Of a stretch of DNA of 64,000 bases, positions 16,897 through 28,280 are shown one piece after another (within the stretch, counting starts at the first letter, position 1; every line of letters begins with the position of its first letter). The notes under the pieces are model-generated. The model was not told the origin of the DNA. It searched no databases and saw only the letters and a list, made by a program, of their open reading frames with translations. Made by a program: the position numbers and the translations under genes. The DNA lies in assembly GCA_017590115.1 (NCBI GenBank), contig JAGGNK010013559.1, positions 814,933-878,932 on the forward strand, read 5' to 3'. Origin of the DNA: Montifringilla adamsi (Eukaryota > Chordata > Aves > Passeriformes > Passeridae).

Positions 16897-19376
16897 GGTG
16901 GGTCGGGTCTCCCTAGAACACATCATGGTGGGTCACACAGCTCCCTGCTGCCCCACTGCTCCCCAGTGTCCCCAGGACAGCACCTGCGTGGGCAGCAGGG
17001 CTGCACCACAACACCTCATCTTCTATTAGAGGGGCACAAACCCAATGTCTGTGAGAGGTCACCTGGACCCCTCACAAGCCATGGGAAGCCCAGCTGGCCC
17101 CTGGGTTTCCTGGTCCTTGACATCTCCAAAGCCACTGGGAGCATCACCCAGCCTTGCATCAATGATGGTGCCAGCTCCGAGTCTCTTGGGGACAATGGGG
17201 ACACTCCTGGGAGGAGTACACCTGCAAGGCCCCTTGGGGTGAGGGGAGGGGGGTTTGCATCTCCAGGAGAGAAGAATGAGGTCAGTTGGGACAAATCCAG
17301 CCCTCCCATCTCCTCCTCTTCTCAGACAGGGACCCCAAGCATGGGGCACCCACGGGGACCCAGCACTGGTGTGGCACCCTCAGGACTTGCTCCCAGCCCC
17401 AGGGCAGCTTCCAAGTCTGGGAACAGCAGTAACACACTGCTCTTCTTCCAGCCCCCAGAGAGCTTTGGCAGGGCACATTTTGAGGATGGATGGAAGCAGG
17501 GAAGAGCTGGCTCCACACAGCAGTGGCAGGGTCAGTGTGCAGGTCAGTGGGTCAACTCACATGTCACAGATACCACGTCCTGGGTGCCACACCTCCCAAC
17601 TCCACAGGGCTCCCCTGGCCAGCTCTGCTCCTCCATGGAGCCAGGGAAGGTGTTCAGGTCACAGCCAGGGCTCCAAAACATCCCAACGCTCTGCACCCCC
17701 TCCCCAGCCCAGCTGGGTCTGAGCACCCGCCAAGGATGGGGACAGCCATCATCTTGTAAATGTGGCTTTGACTCCAGCAGGCCAACATTGTACAAAGTAC
17801 CCCCACAACCCCAGCTCCAGCCACACAAAGTGCCACCACAACCCCATGAGAAAGCAGCTTGCAAGAGAAGACCAAAGCAGGGAAGAATGCCAGGGAATGC
17901 ACAACGCCAGTGGGGTTAAGGAGAGCACCAGGCTCTCCAGCAGGGGAAGCAGAGATGAGCAGGATCACAGATAATCCAGGAAGGAGTTTCTGGGGGCAGG
18001 TGAGCTGTGGCTTGAGTGCACCCCCTTCCTTCTTTCCTCCTCACCCTCAAGAAGCCTCTCGGCCAGCGCATAATCCCCTGGGGCCAGCTGCTCCTCTGCC
18101 TTTCCTGCAGAACTCAGAAAGGAGTGCTCTCACCTCAAAAAAGGCAGCCAGAGAGACCTGGGGGTGTTGCTGCCGCAAACTGACACTGCCGTGTGTCTCC
18201 GGCCACCTCGCAGGTGAACCAAGCTCTGAATTACCCAGAGTGTGGCTCCACACCTGGACACCTTCCTCCTGCACCACTGCTCCTGGGGGAATGTGGTGTG
18301 GGGGTCTAGGGGGGCCCCCCATGAGGCAGAGGCAGTCCTTCACACAGCAAAATGTGATTATGTGACTCCCACCTAGACAAAGTCCCTGCTGCAAGCCTGC
18401 AGCTTTGTCACCCTTGGCCACAGCCACCTTCCCACCCCACCGAGGGGCTGTCACAGCCCAAACACCAGCATCAGCATCACCTAGCCCTGAAAGCTGGCAC
18501 TGGGGGACTGGAGCAGGATGCTGGAGGTTCCCCACAAGCCCACATCCTTCTTGGGATGAACGAGGAGCTGCTGCATTTAACCCCTTCCCAGCTGAGGGTT
18601 ATTTGATCTTGAGGGCCTCGAAGGTTCCCAAAGCTTCCAGCAGCTGAGGAGACCTGGATGTGTGTCTGGGTCTGTCCCCACCACTTGAGAGGTTTGTCCC
18701 CATCACTACCCATGTGCACCAGGGTGGGTGGGAGGAGAGACAGGATTTGGAAACCAAAGGCTGCTGCAGGTAACCTCCGAGTGCTGGATCCTGCCCCCTT
18801 GGTCTGGGGCAGGGGTCCTGGCTGTGCCCTGCACCCAGGGACAAAGGGTGTGGGGTCCAGGCCACTGACCCCCTGCAAGCTCCCCAGAAAACAGGAGGTG
18901 GGGGACCCCAGGGCTGCACCCCACCACAGCACACCCCAAGGCACCCGCTCTGCACCCAAAGCTGCCACACAAGGTGGGCAGCACCCAGAGGGGGCACCTG
19001 GCTGAGCCGCCTGTCCTCCCAGTCCTCGGACGCTGATGCCAGCACTGCCGGGGGGCAGGAGAGCCCCGCTGCGATCCGGGACGCGAGATGATGATCTCGG
19101 TGCTGCTCCTGCAGCACGGAGCCACCATCCAGTGGGGATGGCGGTACAGCGGGGAGTGCCCAGCGCCCGCAGCGGGCACACCCTGCCGCCCGGGTGCCAC
19201 AGGTGGGCACGGGCAGAGGCAGGCGTGCCGGGGGTGTCTGTGCACCTGTGAGCGAGCTGGGGTGGGCGTCAGTGTGCAAGGGCCGTGCACGTGCACGGAG
19301 AGTGTCTGTGCGTGTCTGCACACGGGTGGAAATGGAGGTGCAAGCGTGTCCGTGCACTTGTGCAAGCAGGTGTGCA

Positions 19377-19600
19377 TGGGACATGCGAATGTGTGAAGGT
19401 GAGAACACTTGTGCAAGGTGTGTGCACAGGGTATGAATGTGTGTGGGTGTGTGTGTGTGTGTGTGTGTAAATGTGCATAGGGTATGAAATGTGTGTGTGT
19501 GTAAATATGCACTGGGTATGAATGCATGCGTGTGTGCGTGTGCGTGTGTGTGAACGTGCACAGGGTATGTAAATACTTGTGCATTGCGTGTGTGTGTGAA
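19377..19600. repeat. TG-rich microsatellite with ~55-60 bp higher-order period
   Basis: (TG)n runs alternate with near-repeats of 'gtgcacagggtatgaatgtg' (about 19425, 19470, 19507, 19556). Alternating purine-pyrimidine over this length favours Z-DNA in principle. Confidence 0.85.
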
Positions 19601-19666
19601 TGTTCATGCCTGGGCATGTGCCCGTGGCCATGCACAGGTGCGAGCACACCTGCCCGGGGCTGTGTG

Positions 19667-19868
19667 TGAGTGCCCGGGCTGTGTGTGAGCCCACAGGCAG
19701 TGTGTGCCCGTGTGTGAGCCCACAGGCAGTGTGTGCCCATGTGTGAGCCCACAGGCAGTGTGTGCCCGGGCTGTGTGTGAGCCCACAGGCAGTGTGTGCC
19801 CATGTGTGAGCCCACAGGCAGTGTGTGCCCGGGCTGTGTGTGAGCCCACAGGCAGTGTGTGCCCGGGG
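19667..19868. repeat. minisatellite, core 'tgtgagcccacaggcagtgt'
   Basis: Six near-perfect copies of the core followed by 'gtgcccat' or 'gtgcccgggctgtg', giving alternating unit lengths of about 27 and 32 bp. The regularity superficially resembles a repeat-spacer array, but the intervals are near-identical, so this is a tandem minisatellite. Confidence 0.92.
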
Positions 19869-20199
19869 CTGTCCCCGGGGCTGTGCACCCCTGCCTGGGC
19901 TGTGTTTTGTCTGCTCGGGCAGGGTCCGTGTGGCTCTGCCAGCAGCCAGCCGTGGCTGTGCGTGCCCCCACCCTGCGAGGCAGTGCCCGCAGCCCGTGCA
20001 AGGCTGGCACACACCTGCCCAGCCCCGAGGAGCGGGGTGCCAGGGGGCAGAGATGCAGCACAGACACTTGGCCAGGGAACTGCTGCTTCGGGGGCTGCTG
20101 GGGGGCCTCCGCGGGGCTGGAGGCTGCAGGCAGCATCAGGCCTCGCTGGAGGGGTTGCTTTTGAACCGGGCAACCTAATTAGCATCACTAATTGCTCCC

Positions 20200-20763
20200 T
20201 TGTGGTGGTCACCGGGCCCTGGCAGAGCTGAGGCCCGGGGGAACTGAGGCCCAAAGGCGCCTGCGGGGAGCCAACCAATGGCGCCGCTGTTGCTGCTGCC
20301 CCTGCAGCCGAGCGTCCTACAGGCCCTGCCATGGGGACGGGGCTGATCCTGCCCCCCAGGCCAGGGCACCGGGCTTTGGTCTGCCTCCTGCGCGGGCAGG
20401 GCGGGGCAGTGCCACGGGGGCAGCCGGGGAGGGCAGGGAGCGGGGCACTCTGTGGGCCGCGGAGAGCAGTGGGGCAGTGTGATTTTGGGGATGTCCCCTC
20501 ACCTCCGAGGCCCAGTCCCCACTGTGCCACCGCCTCACTGGGTGTCCCCGGGCACATCCCGTGTCACCAGCAGGGACAGGCGGGCAGCCCATCCCCTCAG
20601 CTGTGGGGGCAGAGCTGCTTGCACCCAGGGCGCGGATTCTCGGTGCGTGGGGCCCGTGCCAGCCGCTGTCCCAGCCCCAGCCCCTTCCCCGGCAGCGGGC
20701 GGGGGCCGTGCGGGCACGGCTGCGGCACTGCATTGCAGTCCTGCTCCGGCTCCGCTGCCTGCT

Positions 20764-20807
<44 letters not shown>

Positions 20808-21060
20808 CCTCTCATTCCTTTTGCAATTTTTTTCCCTCCTCTTTGCAAGTTGCGGCAGCCGCTGGCGAGGAGCCGAGCGGCCGGCGGTGCGGGTGGGAAG
20901 GGAGCTCGGCCCCCGCAATCGCCACCGCACCCAAACCCTGCTGGGCTGCCCCTGCCGAACACTCGCTGCCGTTCTTCAAGTTTCCTCTTTTTTCCTGCCT
21001 GGTTTGGAGTTGTTCCCCGCCAACCCCCACTGCTCCCGTCACCCCCCGCCGAGATCGCAG
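20200..21060 (-). promoter_or_regulatory. SYT2: CpG island, possible alternative SYT2 promoter
   Basis: CpG-dense sequence on both sides of a T42 run. A consensus donor on the - strand (CGGAG|GTGAGG) ends at 20503, so a non-coding first exon of SYT2 could start around 20.7-21.0 kb. Only base composition and one splice motif support this; no TATA box or transcript evidence. Confidence 0.35.
20766..20807. repeat. homopolymer T42 (A42 on - strand)
   Basis: Uninterrupted run of 42 T flanked by CpG-rich sequence. No SINE or retrocopy body and no target-site duplication was recognised next to it, so it looks like a mononucleotide microsatellite. Confidence 0.97.
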
Positions 21061-24000
21061 GTTAGGGACATAAAGAAAATATGAGGGTTATAATTAACCA
21101 TTTCTATCAGTCCTTGGCCGAAGAACAAGCGTGGGTTATGGCATCGTGAATAAATTCTGGCTAGGAAGGGACCCCATGCTGCCTTGCTGGTCCCTGGGGA
21201 TCCCCCTGCCCCTCCGTGGGGTGCAGCACCCATCAGGGGAGGTTGATGGGAATAGTAGGACCCACTGCACCCCTCCTCCCACAAAAAAAAAAAAAACCCA
21301 CCAGGAGCTCCCCATGGAGCAGGAGAGGCTTCAGCTCAGCAGCTGCTGCAGAGAGCCCGCAGGGGCAGAGGGTGGGGAGGGTGGCACATCACCCGTGCAC
21401 CTCTCTTACACTGCCCCGGCGGTGTGGGGGTCCCCACAGCCCCCCAGCTGCTACCTCTGCCCCCACAGGGCTTTATCTTGCTCCGTGTTGCTCCAGCCCC
21501 CAACTGTGTAACCTTGAACCCCACCAAACCCATCACCCCCACGGTGCATTTCTCCCCTACTGCACCCCCCTGCAGCCCCCAGTGCCTCATCCTGCATCCC
21601 TCAGTGCAGCACCCCAAATCCACCACTGCAGCACCCCCCCCAAGGACATCCCATATCCTGTCCTGCAGCAGTTCCCAGACCCCCAGTCTGTCACCCCAGC
21701 CCCACTTCATGCCTGCACCTGCATGCTGCACCACCCTCAGAGCCCCTAAAACCCTGCTGCAGCCCACACTGTGTTACCCTGTACCCCTCAGGCAGTGTCC
21801 CCCAGCTGCAAACATCTGGCCTAGGAACCCCCCGGGGCTGTATCCAGTGAGCTCCCTCCAGGCTCAGCCCCCAGACTCGCCCCAGGTGTCCATCCCCCCT
21901 CCCCCTGGTAAAGCTGATACTGAACCCCAAGAAACTGCGCTGAGCTCCAAAGCAGCCCTTCAAACCCCCCTGGCTCCATCGCTGACTTTAGGGAGCAGAG
22001 GGGGTGGGGTGTCCCCCTCCCATTCCATTTGCTGCATTCTGTTGCCAGCACCACCCCAAGGTCTGGCGGGATGTAAATCCCAGGCTGGAGCCAGAGATCC
22101 CATCCCCAGGGCATCCCTTGTGTACAGAAAAGCAGTTTAGACACTGAACCTGAGCCCTTCATCCCTCCTCCTCCTCCATCAAGGACTCCATCCCAGAGAC
22201 CACCCCCCACCTACGCTGCTGCAGCACCTGGCACAAAAAAGGGGATTTGGGTTTTCTCCAGAGCTGGTCCCATCAGGGGTATCCACTGGCCCAGCAGCAG
22301 CTCCCTGTCTGGGTGGGATGGAGAAGGATGGAGGGGGGATTCACTGGCTGGGGGGCTTTGAGGACTTCTCATCAGCCAGGATGTTCTGCAAAGGACCAGA
22401 CCCGGGGTGAGAATTTGGGGATGCACAGAAGGACCAGGATGTCCCTGGACACGGCAGCACAGTGAGCTCAGTCCCCATCAGGGTGAGGGCTTTTGGGGAA
22501 TCCAGCTGCTCCTCTGCAGGGGCAGAAGGAACCTCCCCGCTCCAGCAGCAGGAACCTCTCCCCTCCAGGAAGGTGAAGGCCGCAGGGATGATGGAGAGCA
22601 GGAACAGCAACAGTGAAGATTAATGAGGCTGAGGCAGCAATTAGCAGCAGCCGGCGCTGACCGAGCATGGGCTGGGTGTGGGCGGGCAGGTACAGGGGGT
22701 CCCAGCTCCGGCCCCCCCAGCCCGGAGGGATGAAGTGTCCCAGGGAGAACCCGATCTGGAGGAGGCTCGTTAGCTAACAAAGGGCGGCCGTGGGCCAGAG
22801 GGATGAGTTATTGCTCCTTAAGGGATGGCAAAGCCAGGTCTGAGCTGTCCTGATGGGACAGGGATGTGGGAACCCCCCAGACCTCCACGAACGAGGAGCT
22901 GACCCCAAAACTGTGCTGCCGTGTGCCAGGGCTTGGGCTTGGATGAACATGAATGAAAATCCCGAGCCAGTTTCAAGGCAAGACCACTCCCACCCCGATG
23001 CCAGAGGGAAGCCTGAGCCCTACAGAGCCCACACAATCCTGCAGCGCAGCCCGGGGCCAAGCAGAGATTCCAGACTACAGCTGAGATACTTGGCAGTGCC
23101 CCATCTGGATTTTGATGCCAACAGATGTTTTGCTTCTGGGGTCAGGAGCTGGAGGGGTAGATCCCATCTCTGGGGAGCCACTGGCACAATGCCTGGGCAT
23201 CCTCCGGCCAGGCACGGCGGCCCTGGCTCCCATCGGCCCACAGTGGGACACGGAAGGGACATGCTGGGCCGGAATTTCAGCTCACAGCAGTGAGACAGGA
23301 GACTCTAATTAAGGCAAAAACATGACTTGGCTTCTAATGGTCATTTAATTAACAGATCCTTGCCAGATCCCTGGCAAGGGATGTGTGAAGGCACCATACC
23401 AAAGGATCAGGGAGGAAGGAGGGGAGGGGGAGCTGGGTGGGGAGATTCTGCAGGACCCTGGTGCAAAGGGACTCTGCAACAGAGCAAAACAGTAGAATCT
23501 CATCCCTGCTCCCCTTCCCCAGCTCCAGTACAACACTACAGCAGCTGCATCAGCAGTGCCAGATGAGACCCTCAGCAGCCAGGATGGTGGAGCAGATCCC
23601 AGGGCTTGGGGAGCACTTTCCCCCAGGATCCCCCCACATTCCCACCCTGATCCACTCTGCTGAGGGCAAGGGGAGTCTCTGCTCCCCCAGCTCCACATTT
23701 CTCAGGGGAGGGTATTCCTACAGCTGAGGGGTGTGATGGAGTGAGGATACTCCAGTAGCAAGTGGCACCACAGGACCTGAGCTGCTGAGACATCACCCTC
23801 TCAGGGCCCCAAACCCATGTAGGAGCACGTGCTGCTGGCCAGACATCCCCACTCTCCAAGGGAAACTGAGGCACAGCATGGGAAGCAGCGTCCTGAGAGG
23901 AAATCCCAGAGCAGGGCTGAAGCTCAGGCTTCCCCCATCTCTGAGTGGGCCAGTGACAGCCACCAGACCTCACTGGGACCCCCAGTACTGCTTCCCCATC

Positions 24001-27000
24001 CTGCAGGCTCCAGCAGCATCTCTGGATGGGACCAGAGCTGGCCAGCACCCTCCTCCCACCAGGGCACACTCCACTCATGGCCTCTTCACCCACCAGCTCC
24101 CTAATTAAAACTAACGACTTGCTGGGGTTCAGCAGCCCCAGCCACAGGCTCTTCCCCAGGGATGAGTAATCCGAGGAGGGCACCACATTGCCCAGCTCGG
24201 GATGAGCTCCTGCCTCACTGCCCCACAGCTGGAATCTGAGCTCTTCATCATGGAGCCCCTGGCCTCAAGAAAGAAAACAGCCCCAGCTCATGAGGGCGAG
24301 CTTGTAAAATAAAAATTTAAAACTGATGGTGGTTTCACAGCCAGTGCTTGCCTATGAGAGAGGATCTGTGTTACTCACAGCAAAACCAAGCAAGGTCTAG
24401 CAGAAAAGGTAGCCTTAAGGCAGCCTTTGTCCATCATCTGGGTTCCAGATTGATGGCTTCTGGTGTTCCCAAGCCAAACCATCAGCTTCTGCTGCCAGAA
24501 GTCTCCCTCTGGATGGACACCTAAAATTTAATGTGGGGAAGGGATGATCCCACCCTGCCCTGCTTGCTCCTGTGCATCTCCTTCTGCAAAGCAATCCCCC
24601 AGCCAACACCTACCAGGTACTGGGGAGCTTTTCAGCAATGGCAGGGTCCCCCAAAGCATTGTGACTCAGGTTTGTCCCTACCCAGGGACACCTCCCTGCA
24701 TGGGGACCACTGCTGGCACCCACCAGTGCCAGTGTGCCCAGTGAGATAGCTCAGGGATTTTCTGTGCCTTTGCCTCTAAAATCAGAACAGCAACAAGGAG
24801 AAATGGGGGACGAGGGCAGTGACAGCCCACAACGCCAGCGCCCACATGAGAGGAGAGAAGGACCCAGTGCTGGGCACTCAGAGCCCTGCCTGGCACCCAG
24901 AGGCGCTGATCCCCCAAAGCCCACTTTTTGTAGAGGGATCAGGCCCTGGCTCTGGTTTGCAGCTGCCCCAGAAAGGAAGGGCAGAAGGGAGCTGAGCTGG
25001 GACTGGTGCCAGGGCTCCTGCAGAGCTAGGGCAGGCACTGCCACAGCCACTGCCACCTGAAATTTGGGTGCCAACAGCAAAGGGACTAATGAGCACCTTG
25101 TCCCTCTCTCCGCTGTGGCTCTCTGCTTCCCACTGTCTCCCATCACTGCTGCACTGCTCTCTCATCCCACAGGAATGCTGCAGGGGCTGCAGGCACCATT
25201 CACCACCAGCACTTCCTCCAGAGGGTTTTGGCTCATGCCATGTGCCACCATGGCACAGGTAGAAAAGGCAGCTGGGGATGCTGGACACCACTTCCTGAGC
25301 TGTGGGGACACAGCTGCTGCCAAGGACAGCAGGGCATATGGAACATCCCATATGGCACTGACCACTGCCACAGCAAACCACCAGGCTCACCCCAACCGCA
25401 GGGAGCACATGCAGTCCACCCTTGGCAGACAGAGCCAAATGGCCAAAGAAGCCTCCCAACAAATAGGTTCCAGGTGCTGCCAGAGCCCAGCCCACTCCCC
25501 AGCACTATGATGCCATGGCAGCAGTGTCTTGCTCTGAAGGCAACACGAGAGCAGCTAAATAGGGCACCAGATGGTGATGGGCTGAGCTGCCCTGGCACTT
25601 GGAAGCCACCACACAGCCAGGAGTTCCAAGTTCTGCCCTCCCGGGTGGGCATCATGCTGCTGGCACCACAGCCACACTGCCAGCACTCCCAGCCATGGCC
25701 CCGTGCCACGCTGATGGCTCCAGATCAGCATGGGAGGAGAGAAAAGGAGCCAGGTCAGCTCCTGGGGAAGAGCCAGAAGCGGCTCCAGGCGCAAGCTGAG
25801 ACGCGGTGGATCGATCCCAGACAGGAGCAGGGAGTGCACACCCTGTGCTGCTCCCCAGCTCAGAGCATGGGCTGAACCCAGACACAAGCCACGAGGGGCC
25901 ATTTCCAGGGGGAGGCTCCAGGGAGATCTCCACAGCTCCCAGCCAAGCACGAGGTCTTGATGGTGTTAGAATCCAGGAAACCATCTCCCATCCCTGGGGA
26001 GCTCCCAGCAATGCTCATCCCCCTCCTCCCTGTCAGCCTGGGCTCAGTCCCCCAGGAGTGGATGCCTGTGGGAGCAATGCTGGTGCTGCTTGCCCAGCTC
26101 CAAGGCATGGAGAGCCCAGAGGCAGAGTAGAGCTCTGTGTCCCCAGGGTCTTCCAGCCTTGTGGCATTTGGGGTGGCAAAGGGAATAGAGGAAGCACAAT
26201 AATGGGATCAGCAAGGACACAGCACCACAGCAGCCCAGGGGATTTTGTTGTGGCACAAAGCCCCACCAAGGCCAGGACACAGGACTGAGTTCCATGAATA
26301 AACCTTGCGCAGACGGAGAAATGTCACTGGGAGAGCTGGGAGCGCAGCTGGGGTGATGAGCACAGCCCTGAACACCACAGGGGGGTTGTCTGTCCCTGCC
26401 TGGCCCCTCTGAACTGCATCCCTGTGTGACTCCAAGTGTTTTGTCAGCACAAGCACAACAGCACACACTTTCTGGGCTGCACAGAGGAGCTGCTTCACCA
26501 GTGCATCCTGGAGAAGGTTGTTCCTCCCTGGAAAAACCTGAAGAGCCCAGATGCAAAGCACCCTGGTTCCTGATCTGGTGTTGGTGGTCACCATCCCTTC
26601 CAAGGATTCCCCATGGCCAGGCCCACACTACCCCACCAGGAGGTCTCTGCTCGGCTCTCCCGTGGCACAGAGCAGTGCCTGAGCTGGCACAGCTCCACAC
26701 AGCTCACTGCAGAACCAGGCAGGGGCTGTGCCAAACTGCTGGCAGTGGTGCCACCATGCTGCATGGGCACAGTGGGCACAAGCCAGCACCTTCATCCCAG
26801 GCACTAACACAGCTCTGCTAGGCCTCAGCTCCAGGAGAAAACCCTGGGACTGCCCCGGGAAAAGAGAAATACAGCAGCAGAGCCCACAGGGAGCTTGTAA
26901 ATCCATGCATGACTCTGAAATTTGGGATTGTTCTCTTCCTTGAATCATCTGCTGGAGGCCCGTGGGAGATGTGGTGCCACTTGGGGTTCCCCAGAAGCAG

Positions 27001-28084
27001 CAGCCCTCAGTCCCAGCACGCCCCCAGGGACACCCTGTGTCCTGCAGGAGAAGGTAGGAGGCATCTCCCTGGGATGACGCTGAGCAGTTTGGAGGCTGAT
27101 CCCACCTCATGGTGTTTTGGTGGAATTGCTGTGGTGTGAGGCACCACATGAGGCTCACAGCAGTCGGGGATGCCTCATCCCATGCCAGCACAGCCAGAAT
27201 GTCAGATACCAGATCAGCTCTGCTGATCCCAAACCATGCCTGGCACACAGGCAGGTCACACTGTCTGCTGCTCACAGACACTCCCAATGCCCATGGCTTC
27301 AGCCTGGCCCCAAACAGCTCCCCAGGTGCCTGGCAGCAGGACAGTCCCCCCAGGCCACCTCCAGCTCAGCCCAGACTCAGGGCTTGGACAACCCCATCTC
27401 ATCCCACAGCACCCACCTACACCTTGTGCCACAAGCACCCACTTTGCTCCTGGTCTCCCCATATCCCCAGGGATGCACAAGCCCAGAGTCCACATCTACT
27501 GCACCCTGCAGGGCTGGGAAAAGCTGGGGAGCAAAAAACACCCCAGATTAATTAAAACACACCAGCTTTCCTTAAGATGCACAAGGAGAAGGACACCCTG
27601 TCAGTGCCAGAAGTACCTTCCAGGCCAATGGGGGCACAGCCAGCCAGTGGGGATGGGTTTAGTGCAACAGTCAGACAACTTCCTGTGTGGGAGAGTGGGA
27701 TGTGGCTCCAGATGGCAGGAATTTGACACAGCCCAGCACTGCCACATGTACTGCCAGAGCTGGCTGCAGTCACCCCTCCCAAAGCACCAGCACCAGCAGA
27801 ATCACCCCAGGGGGAACAGGGAGCCCTGCCAGACTCTGACTGCTGACCAGCAGCTAAATTCAGGGACAACACAACTCCTACTCCAAACACCAGATCTGAT
27901 GAAACATCACAACTTCCAGCAGGCAGAAAGCAATGGAGCAGGTGGTCCCACTGGGATGTGGCAGCCCCCAAACTCAGCAGGAGACGCCAGGATCCCACAC
28001 CCCAGGGCTGACAGGAAAAGGCCAGCACCATCCCCAGCAGCAGGATTACACCAGTTTGGGGCATTCAGATTCCAGACGCACGCT

Positions 28085-28280
28085 GCCTAATTTACGGTTT
28101 AATTAATAAATGGGGAATTATGCCAAGTTTATCCAATACTTTTGGATGCGTGATGTTATCAAAATCCCATTACTGATGAAGGAAGGCATGAAAAGCAAAA
28201 TTAGCTTTGGCATCTGAAACAGTTCAGTCAATGCGATAACACAATTATTAGGGCTAATAATCAAAGAGCGCTTTGGGGAG
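28085..28280. promoter_or_regulatory. candidate conserved non-coding element in SYT2 intron 1
   Basis: A sharply bounded AT-rich, non-repetitive block inside GC-rich intron. It contains TTTAATTAATAAA, GGAATTATGCC, several GATA-type cores (ttatcc, gttatcaa, gataac) and CTAATAATC. Such islands are often conserved enhancers; this is inferred from composition only. Confidence 0.4.

Noticed and set aside
16897..16926. Upstream in-frame ATG pair giving a 10-residue longer SYT2
   Set aside because: An acceptor (tgtgttctag) lies between them and the chosen ATG, so they would be intronic.
19667..19868. Regular repeat array resembling a CRISPR
   Set aside because: The 'spacers' are near-identical and the genome is vertebrate; it is a tandem minisatellite.
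18706..20136. 476-codon open frame (-) with His/Thr-rich repeats
   Set aside because: Translation of the TG-rich microsatellite and minisatellite; low complexity, not a protein family.
20766..20807. Poly(A) tail of a retrocopy or SINE on the - strand
   Set aside because: No coding or SINE body adjoins it and no target-site duplication is visible.
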